Part shown: one piece after another, positions 1 to 6,385 of the stretch | Layout of the letters: each line of letters starts with the position of its first letter | Numbering within the stretch: the stretch's first letter is position 1 | NCBI GenBank assembly: GCA_029879945.1 | Contig: JAOUPJ010000064.1 | Span: 1 to 13,682 of the forward strand | DNA from: Gammaproteobacteria bacterium | Lineage (GTDB): Bacteria; Pseudomonadota; Gammaproteobacteria; S012-40 | Direction of reading: 5' to 3' | DNA length: 13,682 nucleotides | Position numbers and translations under genes: made by a program | The notes under the pieces: generated by a model | Told to the model about the DNA's origin: nothing | Seen by the model: only the letters and a program-made list of their open reading frames with translations | Databases searched by the model: none

Positions 1-7
1 TGATTCG

Positions 8-373
8 ATGATAAGACGTCACTATTTCTCCATTGCTGTAGTTATTGGGTTACTCGAAATCATAGACGGCTACTTGCATTTTTCCAGCATTGAAACTTCC
101 TTTCGCTATAGTTTTTCAATAATTGAGGTTTGTTGGTTTGTGTTGTGTGTTCCCGTCTTTATCCTCTTCAAGAAAGATGCGCGTTTTAAGCTGATTTCCG
201 GTTCGTTTATTATCTATTATTTATTTAACGCAGTAACTGCAATCTGGATTATTTCGATGGGCAGCAACGTTAGTGATTTTCTTTTGCCTCGTTGGTGGGG
301 CTATTTTGTTTCCGTATTTGGTGCATTCTATCTCATTCTAAGTGTTAAGCAGATTACGAGAGACTCCAAATGA
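8..373 (+). CDS. Small multi-pass membrane protein, function unknown
   Basis: I do not recognise this 121-residue protein. It has four hydrophobic stretches, at about residues 7-25, 36-54, 62-83 and 97-113, with short charged loops between them such as KKDARFK at 55-61, and a basic tail. This looks like a small four-helix inner-membrane protein. The ATG at position 8 lies so close to the window edge that no ribosome binding site can be judged. The frame stays open to the edge, so the true start may lie further upstream. Its stop overlaps the next gene's start as ATGA, so the two are probably translationally coupled. The pair is richer in A and T than the genes to its right. A transport, sensing or anchoring role would be a guess. 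Confidence 0.65.
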   Translation: MIRRHYFSIAVVIGLLEIIDGYLHFSSIETSFRYSFSIIEVCWFVLCVPVFILFKKDARFKLISGSFIIYYLFNAVTAIWIISMGSNVSDFLLPRWWGYFVSVFGAFYLILSVKQITRDSK

Positions 374-1473
374 AATTCGAAAAATATCCCTCTAGTGAAG
401 AGAAAATCGAACCACGCTGTTTTTTGTTGAAAAGGAGAGGTCAAGCACTGGCATGGTGTAGTGCGGAAAAAAAGGAGATCTCTAATCCTCTTTTAACATG
501 GAATAGTGCGCAGCCGGTGCCGATGTATTCTTTGTTGGCGCAGACAATTAAAAAGTACAAAAACGAAATAGGTATAACGAAAAAAATCTATTTAGACGTG
601 TTGAAAACGGAAAATGTATTAAAGGCGCTGGAAGAATCCGGACGTCTAGATGTCGTAGAGAGAAGTTTTGACTTTGTGGGAACGTACTCGGATGTTTCGG
701 ATGCCCAGGAAATAGAGACCCTCGAATTTTGCCCAAGCGATTCAGAAAATGAGGAAGAGTTTTGCTGGTTGCGTTGCGCCTGGCTTTCAGTATTAGAGAG
801 CGATAGGTCTTTGAGATTCAGATTTAGTCATGGGATGCCAGATATCGAGGATGTTTCATTAGACCTGGCCTTGCAAAGGAAATCGTCTTTATTGTGCGAT
901 CTGATTTTTCCTGAGTCAAAAATAATTACTGACTCTGAAGAGATCGTCGAAGTGGTAGCGAATAGTCTGGGTGTGAAGCGGTTCGAATTCCTGGAAAAAA
1001 TTGTCTATTTCAACGCTCCAGATGGGGGTGCGCTTTTCCATCATGATGTGGAGAGAGGGCATTTAGGTGTTATATACGCCCAAATAACAGGTTCTACGGC
1101 GTGGCTTGCTCTTTCGAGTGCGCAATTGCTTGATTGCATCAAGCAATACGTTAGCAATTCAAACAATCATGATGCTTTAAAGGCTGATGTGGGTTCTGAA
1201 GAAATTTTTATCAAATTGCTTGGCTGCACGAGTGAGCCGGAAAAAATATATTCATCACTCAATGAAAGAGAAGAGGAGTTGGAAATACTAATCAACAATT
1301 CATCCTCATTCACGAAATATCTTATAGATTCAGGTCATGGTTATCTTTTGGAGCCGGGTGATGTGATATTTTTGCCCCAGTTCAGTGTGCAGGAATGTGC
1401 CTGGCATTCTGTATTCTGCGTGGGTGAAGAAACTGGAGAGGCCTTGTCTTTTGCTATAAGAGCTAGTGAATAA
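370..1473 (+). CDS. Putative cupin/JmjC-like metal-dependent oxygenase
   Basis: This 367-residue protein has no name I can assign. The N-terminal 200 residues carry no recognised motif. The C-terminal part looks like a double-stranded beta-helix metal site: GGALFHHDVERG at 219-230 supplies an H-x-D pair (H224, D226). It is followed by a strand ending GSTAWLAL (241-248), then LLEPGDVIFLP (326-336), a typical cupin/JmjC turn, and WHSVF (345-349) giving a possible distal H346. It ends ALSFAIR, where R364 could contact a co-substrate. I infer a possible Fe(II)/2-oxoglutarate-type enzyme, but the domain call rests on motif spacing alone. A GAGAGA stretch before the ATG may serve as the ribosome binding site. 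The gene overlaps its membrane-protein neighbour by ATGA and ends 2 bases from the convergent DamX-like gene. Confidence 0.7.
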   Translation: MKFEKYPSSEEKIEPRCFLLKRRGQALAWCSAEKKEISNPLLTWNSAQPVPMYSLLAQTIKKYKNEIGITKKIYLDVLKTENVLKALEESGRLDVVERSFDFVGTYSDVSDAQEIETLEFCPSDSENEEEFCWLRCAWLSVLESDRSLRFRFSHGMPDIEDVSLDLALQRKSSLLCDLIFPESKIITDSEEIVEVVANSLGVKRFEFLEKIVYFNAPDGGALFHHDVERGHLGVIYAQITGSTAWLALSSAQLLDCIKQYVSNSNNHDALKADVGSEEIFIKLLGCTSEPEKIYSSLNEREEELEILINNSSSFTKYLIDSGHGYLLEPGDVIFLPQFSVQECAWHSVFCVGEETGEALSFAIRASE

Positions 1474-1475
1474 TT

Positions 1476-2885
1476 TTATTGACTAGCAAAACTGCTGTCT
1501 AACGACATATCAGTAATTGACTGCGAGTCTCTTATCCAGGGTTGAATATTCGCGATGCGTTTTTGTAGGTCTTCTGCTGCGGTTTTCGCATTTTCTCTGG
1601 TCTCGAATTGGCCGTAGATCACGCTATACCACCTTTTTCCTTCTCGAACTGATGTCACGTAATGAGCATCTTTTTCTATTTTGTTTTCTTGAATGAAGTT
1701 TACGATAGCCTGTTTGTCTCGTCCTCCAATTAGTTGAAGAACAAAGCCGGTTTTCATTTCGGTGTTTGTTTTCAAATCCATGTTTTCCAGCCTGTCGCTG
1801 CTTTCTGAATTAATGATTGTTTGAGTCTCCACGGGAGCCACCGATTCCTTGTGAGTGGTGGCACGAAGCGACTGCTTGTCGGTTTCCAATTGGACGGTTT
1901 GGTCTGGAGTAACGGAACCTTGTCTGGGGATTGGAATAAGCTTGCTGACATGCGCGACATCGGTGCCTGGTTTAGAGTTGTCAGGTGCAAATCCCAAGAA
2001 TTGAAACATACCGATAGAAACGATAACGGCTAGACCGAGAGTGACTGTAATGTATTTGATGGTGCCGGGGAGCCTGCTTTTCTTTCTTTCCGTCTTATTT
2101 TGGGAGTTTGAGTAGCGTCGCCACTCTTTATCAATCAGGCTATTGATGGTTTTGATTTGCCCTTTGGACTTTTCCACTATTTTTTGCCTGCACCGCGGGG
2201 TAAACGGCTGGTTGGAAAAATGCCCAATATCGTTGAGTATGTCATCGATATAGTGGTTAAGGTCGACTTCATTCATCAAAGGAATTTGCATTTCTTTATA
2301 GGGCTCGGACGAACTTTTAACATTCACTTCTTTTAAGAGTGAAGTAGGAGGATGTTCACCAAACAAAATGAGTGAACTCAGTGGGCTGGCATCGTTGTTG
2401 GGTTTTGCCAGTTGAACGAGAAGCTCTACAACTTCCTTTTTAAGATTTTGAGCATTATCGACAACCAACACAACTAGAAATCCGTTGCTCCGATATTCAT
2501 CGAGTTGTTCCACAAAACTATTTGCAGAATCCTTTAGCTGTGGTGTGAAGCGGGGAAGGTCCAGTTTTTTTGACATCTCGGCCAGGACTTGCTCTGACGT
2601 TTTGTGTATGCTGGCATCAAGTATTACAGGGCGCCAATTTGACTTGGCTTCAAAAACAAATCGATTCTGAATTAATTTTGTTTTACCGCTGCTCGGCGGG
2701 CCCTTAACGAATAAAATGAGGTCTGTAAATTCCACCAAGTGGGCAATTTTCTTGAAAAGCTCTAGCCTTTCGCCGTCATTATAGAAGGGAACTCCCTCTG
2801 AAAAGAGTGATTTAGGGTAGTAATTTGTCTGTTCTTCGAGTGCTAGGTCTTCTGCGTGATCGTGATAATGTGAGATTTTACTCAT
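1476..2885 (-). CDS. DamX-like AAA ATPase with C-terminal SPOR domain
   Basis: This is a 469-residue inner-membrane protein in three parts. Residues about 25-265 form an ExeA/DamX-type AAA module with Walker A GPPSSGKT (62-69) and a Walker B-like strand ending VVDNAQ (141-146). One transmembrane helix spans about 276-300. A polar linker follows, and a SPOR domain at about 378-455 starts TGFVLQLIGG and includes RWYSVIYGQF. SPOR domains bind denuded glycan strands at division septa, so the likely role is at the divisome, with the ATPase in the cytoplasm. The Walker B position after Asp143 is Asn, not Glu, so ATP hydrolysis may be weak. It is the last gene of the aroK operon, as DamX homologues often are. 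Its ATG overlaps the WGR gene's stop as ATGA. No dam or gltB follows. Confidence 0.9.
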   Translation of the reverse strand: MSKISHYHDHAEDLALEEQTNYYPKSLFSEGVPFYNDGERLELFKKIAHLVEFTDLILFVKGPPSSGKTKLIQNRFVFEAKSNWRPVILDASIHKTSEQVLAEMSKKLDLPRFTPQLKDSANSFVEQLDEYRSNGFLVVLVVDNAQNLKKEVVELLVQLAKPNNDASPLSSLILFGEHPPTSLLKEVNVKSSSEPYKEMQIPLMNEVDLNHYIDDILNDIGHFSNQPFTPRCRQKIVEKSKGQIKTINSLIDKEWRRYSNSQNKTERKKSRLPGTIKYITVTLGLAVIVSIGMFQFLGFAPDNSKPGTDVAHVSKLIPIPRQGSVTPDQTVQLETDKQSLRATTHKESVAPVETQTIINSESSDRLENMDLKTNTEMKTGFVLQLIGGRDKQAIVNFIQENKIEKDAHYVTSVREGKRWYSVIYGQFETRENAKTAAEDLQKRIANIQPWIRDSQSITDMSLDSSFASQ

Positions 2886-3142
2886 AATACATGTGGCCCC
2901 TGGTCACCTTGAACAAATACTACTTGATAACCACGTTTGGTTTGAGTGTCTCTGGAGGCAAACACGGCATTTTCTGCTTGTTCCCTGTCCGAAAAATGTT
3001 CTTTTACCACTTTGCCTGATGCGCCAACTCTTCCCCATTCTTTAACTACGTTCCAGCCGTCTATCAGGTCTCTTTCCAAATAAATTTGGTAAAAACGGGG
3101 GGATTGATCGTTCATCGCAGGTATTTGCATATAGATCCGCAT
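2882..3142 (-). CDS. Stand-alone WGR-domain protein
   Basis: This 86-residue protein is almost entirely one WGR domain. The signature is WNVVKEWGRVGASGK (residues about 30-44), preceded by RFYQIYLERDL and followed by a helix rich in charged residues (HFSDREQAENAVFASRD). WGR domains occur in PARPs and MolR-type regulators and are thought to bind nucleic acid or mediate domain contacts; single-domain bacterial forms have no clear job. GGTGG sits about five bases before the ATG. It begins 12 bases after the dGTPase-like gene and overlaps the DamX-like gene by ATGA, so it is a firm operon member. It is not part of this locus in Pseudomonas as I recall it, which suggests a later insertion. ATG codons at residues 5 and 10 are alternative starts. 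Confidence 0.85.
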   Translation of the reverse strand: MRIYMQIPAMNDQSPRFYQIYLERDLIDGWNVVKEWGRVGASGKVVKEHFSDREQAENAVFASRDTQTKRGYQVVFVQGDQGPHVL

Positions 3143-3154
3143 GGTGCCACCGAC

Positions 3155-4306
3155 CTAGGTCAAACGAATTGGCTCAAAAAGTTTACCGTGTTCCATAATG
3201 GCATAGCGATCTGTCATCCCTGCGATATAGTCGGCAATGGCCCTGGCCCTGCCCGTGTCCCCGCTATTGTTCTCCATATTTCGTGCCCGATTAAGATGCT
3301 TTTGCGGTAAAAGTTTGGGATCCTCAAAAAAAGCATTAAATAGATCGGATACGACAATTCGAGCCTTTTTAGCCATACGATAAACTCGGTATTGAGAGTA
3401 GAGATTTTCCCTAAGAAACCGCTTTAAAGCCAAGTTCTGCTGCTGAATTTCTGGGCTAAAACTCACCAGGGGGGATTTCGCATTTCTAACATCTGCAAGT
3501 GACTGAGGACGTGCTTTAGCGAGATTGCGAGTGGTGGTTTCTATCAAATCATTGGCTAGCCTATCGATCATTCGACGCACAATCTCATGTGTTTTTCTGC
3601 GCTCTTCAATGGTGGGATAAGACTTTTCCACTTCAATCCTGATCTGAGAAAAGAGAGGGATTTCAGAAAGTTGATCTAGTCCGATCAGTTGGGCTCGTAT
3701 GCCGTCATCTACATCATGGTTGTTGTACGCGATCTCATCGGCCAGATTTGCGAGCTGGGCCTCCAGACTGGGCTGGTGTTTGTTAATAAAGCGTTCACCG
3801 AGTTGGCCTAGTGTCTGTGCGTGCCGGGGAGAACAGTGCTTGAGTATTCCTTCCCGGGCCTCATAGGTAAGGTTCAGCCCATTAAAATCAGCATATTTCT
3901 CTTCTAAATCCTCCACCACTCTCAGTGATTGCAGATTGTGCTCAAAGCCACCAAAGTCACGCATACAATGATTGAGAGCGTCTTGTCCAGCGTGTCCAAA
4001 TGGCGTATGGCCCAGATCATGAGCGAGGGAGATTGCTTCGGTAAGGTCTTCATTTAGGTGTAGGGCTCTGGCCATAGCCCTCCCAATTTGGGCGACCTCG
4101 ATCGAGTGGGTGAGTCGAGTACGAAACAGATCGCCCTCGTGATTTACAAAGACCTGAGTCTTATACTCCAGCCGCCTGAAGGCAGTTGAGTGCACAATAC
4201 GGTCCCTGTCGCGTTGAAACTCAGTGCGGTAAGTGGGCGCAGGCTCAGGGTATTTTCTTCCCCTGGAGTTGGTTTCGTTCGCTGCATAAGGTGCCAGACC
4301 GTTCAC
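3155..4306 (-). CDS. dgt: dGTPase-like dNTP triphosphohydrolase (HD domain)
   Basis: This 383-residue protein belongs to the dGTPase-like HD hydrolases, which cleave a dNTP to the deoxynucleoside and triphosphate in the cytoplasm. The metal-binding HD residues are visible: H67 in RLTHSIEV, H96-D97 in [13 protein letters not shown], and D190 in [14 protein letters not shown]. The N-terminal [21 protein letters not shown] is typical of the family. Its length fits the shorter type-2 subfamily rather than the longer E. coli Dgt of about 500 residues. The start is GTG, with a strong G-rich ribosome binding site (GGGGGG) inside the last codons of aroB. Only three bases separate the aroB stop from this GTG, so translation is probably coupled. 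Substrate preference cannot be read from sequence, so the symbol is by family only. Confidence 0.93.
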   Translation of the reverse strand: MNGLAPYAANETNSRGRKYPEPAPTYRTEFQRDRDRIVHSTAFRRLEYKTQVFVNHEGDLFRTRLTHSIEVAQIGRAMARALHLNEDLTEAISLAHDLGHTPFGHAGQDALNHCMRDFGGFEHNLQSLRVVEDLEEKYADFNGLNLTYEAREGILKHCSPRHAQTLGQLGERFINKHQPSLEAQLANLADEIAYNNHDVDDGIRAQLIGLDQLSEIPLFSQIRIEVEKSYPTIEERRKTHEIVRRMIDRLANDLIETTTRNLAKARPQSLADVRNAKSPLVSFSPEIQQQNLALKRFLRENLYSQYRVYRMAKKARIVVSDLFNAFFEDPKLLPQKHLNRARNMENNSGDTGRARAIADYIAGMTDRYAIMEHGKLFEPIRLT

Positions 4307-4309
4307 CTG

Positions 4310-5407
4310 CTATCCCCCCAAAACAACGTCATCACGGTGACGTTCGATCGTCTTTGTAAGTATCGACTCGTCATATTCGGCGCTGATTACGGCATCGCCT
4401 ATTGCCTTTAGTAAGACCAGTCTAATCTGCTTGTTTATTACCTTCTTGTCTCTGGCCATCAAGGAAAGGAACTGACTGTTTGAAATCGCGTGCGGGGCAT
4501 GAACGGGTAATCTGGCACGGTGAATTAGGTTCGCGATTCGTGTCACATCGTCAAACTCCAGCCACCCCAGCCTTCGTGACATGTCTGCCGCCATGACCAT
4601 GCCTGCCGCCACCGCTTCACCATGTAACCATTCGCCGTAACCCATGGCATTTTCAATGGCGTGCCCAAAAGTGTGACCCAAATTGAGTAAGGTCCGCTTA
4701 CCGCTTTCCAGCTCGTCTTCTTCCACTATTCTGGCCTTGTCGGTACAGGATCGCTCAATGGCATAGCTGAGTGCTGTATGTTGACGCGTAAGCAGGTTTT
4801 CCAGCTCGAGTTCCAACCATTTAAAAAACTCGTAGTCTCCCAATAATCCGTACTTGATCACTTCGGCGATGCCAGCGCTCAATTCGCGGTCTGGTAAGGT
4901 ATCGAGGGTATCCAGATCAGCAAGAACTGCTTTAGGTTGGTGGAAGGCACCTATCATATTCTTTCCTAAAGCGTGATTGACTCCCGTTTTTCCCCCCACA
5001 GAGGAGTCCACCTGCGATAACAGGGTAGTGGGGATCTGAATAAAGTTGACCCCTCTTTGATAGCTGGCCGCCGCAAAGCCCGTGATGTCACCAATTACAC
5101 CCCCACCCAGCGAGATCAGGGTGCATTTACGATCAAAATTACGTTGTAATAAGGCATCAAAAATTTTGTTCAGTGTTTCCAGCGTTTTATATTGTTCGCC
5201 GTCGGGCAGAATCACGGTATCTGTTTCGTAAGAGGAAAGGCCGGAAAGGGTTTTATCCAGGTAAAGTGGGGCGACGGTTTCATTGCTTACTATCAGGACT
5301 TGCTTGCCCGTCAAGTGAGGACTGAGCAATTTCGAGTTTCCTAACAGACCCTTGCCGATGTAGATGGGGTAGCTACGGTCGCCGAGTTCAAGATTTAGCG
5401 TTTTCAT
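4310..5407 (-). CDS. aroB: 3-dehydroquinate synthase
   Basis: AroB converts DAHP to 3-dehydroquinate, the second step of the shikimate pathway to chorismate, using NAD and a divalent metal. At 365 residues it is full length. Visible motifs are [11 protein letters not shown] (69-79), the NAD-binding [13 protein letters not shown] (99-111), [19 protein letters not shown] (126-144), and the metal ligands E182 in AEVIKYG, H245 in NLGHTFGHA and H262 in LHGEAVA. All expected active-site features are present. It follows aroK by 69 bases on the same strand, the usual gammaproteobacterial pairing, and its last codons hold the ribosome binding site of the dGTPase-like gene. No strong Shine-Dalgarno sequence precedes its own ATG. 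Confidence 0.98.
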   Translation of the reverse strand: MKTLNLELGDRSYPIYIGKGLLGNSKLLSPHLTGKQVLIVSNETVAPLYLDKTLSGLSSYETDTVILPDGEQYKTLETLNKIFDALLQRNFDRKCTLISLGGGVIGDITGFAAASYQRGVNFIQIPTTLLSQVDSSVGGKTGVNHALGKNMIGAFHQPKAVLADLDTLDTLPDRELSAGIAEVIKYGLLGDYEFFKWLELELENLLTRQHTALSYAIERSCTDKARIVEEDELESGKRTLLNLGHTFGHAIENAMGYGEWLHGEAVAAGMVMAADMSRRLGWLEFDDVTRIANLIHRARLPVHAPHAISNSQFLSLMARDKKVINKQIRLVLLKAIGDAVISAEYDESILTKTIERHRDDVVLGG

Positions 5408-5476
5408 GTTTAGGGTAGGTATTTGTTGTCTTTGGGGTATTTTAGCATGAAAGCAATAGATTGCCGGAGAATTGCG

Positions 5477-5995
5477 CTATGAGATTAGTTGGAGTACCTC
5501 TTTTAGGATTTTGGAGATGGGTTTGTCTCCGGTGTTGACAATATGGTCAGCCACCTCCCTGTATAGGGGCTCACGAACGTCCATCAGGTTTTTAAGTACC
5601 TGTTTCGGGTCCGCTGAATTCAATAGGGGTCTGGAATTGTCTTTTGAAGTTCTTGTATAGAGCTGCTCGATATCGGCGTGTAGATAGATGACCATGCCAT
5701 GGTCTTTCAGGCGGATTCTATTTTCCTCTGCCAGGACTGCGCCTCCCCCTGTTGCAAGGACAATCTGTTCCAGATCGGTTAACTCTTTGATTACTTGGGT
5801 TTCTCTTTTTCTGAACCCCTCCTCCCCTTCCAATTCAAATATAAGAGGTATTTTGGCGCCAGTTCGAATCTCAATTTCCTGGTCACTGTCATAGAAACGT
5901 CGTCGAAGTTGTTTGGCAAGCGTGCTACCAATAGTGGTTTTCCCGGCTCCCATAGGGCCGACTAGGTAGATATTGCTATTTTTCTCAGTACGCAT
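5477..5995 (-). CDS. aroK: Shikimate kinase
   Basis: AroK phosphorylates shikimate at the 3-hydroxyl with ATP, the fifth step of the shikimate pathway. The protein has 172 residues, normal for the family. It shows the P-loop GPMGAGKTT (13-21), DSD at 36-38 where the acidic residue binds magnesium and shikimate, FRKRE (61-65) with R62 contacting shikimate, TGGGAV (82-87), and the lid motif SRPLL. It is the first gene of the minus-strand operon, followed by aroB. In related genomes pilQ lies directly upstream; here there is only a noncoding spacer shared with mrcA. The ATG has no recognisable Shine-Dalgarno sequence, and a possible -10 element sits only seven bases away, so the transcript could be leaderless. 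Confidence 0.98.
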   Translation of the reverse strand: MRTEKNSNIYLVGPMGAGKTTIGSTLAKQLRRRFYDSDQEIEIRTGAKIPLIFELEGEEGFRKRETQVIKELTDLEQIVLATGGGAVLAEENRIRLKDHGMVIYLHADIEQLYTRTSKDNSRPLLNSADPKQVLKNLMDVREPLYREVADHIVNTGDKPISKILKEVLQLIS

Positions 5996-6385
5996 GGTGC
6001 GATTGTATTGCTGTTGAGTTGGAATTGCAGAATACCATGATGCCTTTCCGCCGGAAACTGTTGGGATTTGCAGGCACTTTTGTGTGTTTGGTTATTAGGA
6101 GTAACTTGTTTCTAGACAAATCATTGTGGTTTAACTTCGTTCCGGATGGATGATCGCCCAATTATTGACCGCTTGACCAAAGCCTGCTTTGGGATTGCCA
6201 ATATTGACTAGATTTTTGCATAGATTTAGTGAAATGTAGAAAGGGTCACGCATTTTTTACAAGACTACCCTAATATGGATCAGAGAAATTTTCTATCTTT
6301 TTGTTTATTAAATTCATTTTTCTGTCGATTAGATTAGAATACTCAAATTGAAAACTTGCTCGTCACACGTGGTGTCTTAGTCGGT
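5996..6385. other. Divergent aroK/mrcA spacer, no convincing gene
   Basis: This stretch of about 390 bases separates the divergent aroK and mrcA genes. It must hold their promoters. It is AT-rich toward mrcA, with a TAGAAT box near 6334-6340 as a possible mrcA -10. It has a small perfect inverted repeat at 6177-6192 (CCAAAG, CCTG loop, CTTTGG) without a T-tract. One 38-codon open frame (6037-6153) has a basic-hydrophobic N-terminus but no ribosome binding site. I could see no remnant of pilM or pilQ by eye. Confidence 0.7.
6002..6030 (-). promoter_or_regulatory. Possible aroK promoter
   Basis: On the minus strand TACAAT (6007-6002) matches a sigma-70 -10 element at five of six positions. CTGCAA, 17 bases upstream (6030-6025), is a poor -35. 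Transcription from it would start at or next to the aroK ATG. The prediction is weak because the region is AT-rich and chance matches are expected. Confidence 0.25.

Noticed and set aside
6037..6153. 38-codon frame in the aroK-mrcA spacer with a basic, hydrophobic N-terminus
   Set aside because: There is no ribosome binding site, and a frame of this length is expected by chance in 390 bases. It is kept only as a note in the spacer entry.
6177..6192. CCAAAG-CCTG-CTTTGG hairpin as a terminator
   Set aside because: The stem is only 6 bases with no T-tract on either strand, and it sits between divergent genes where no terminator is needed.
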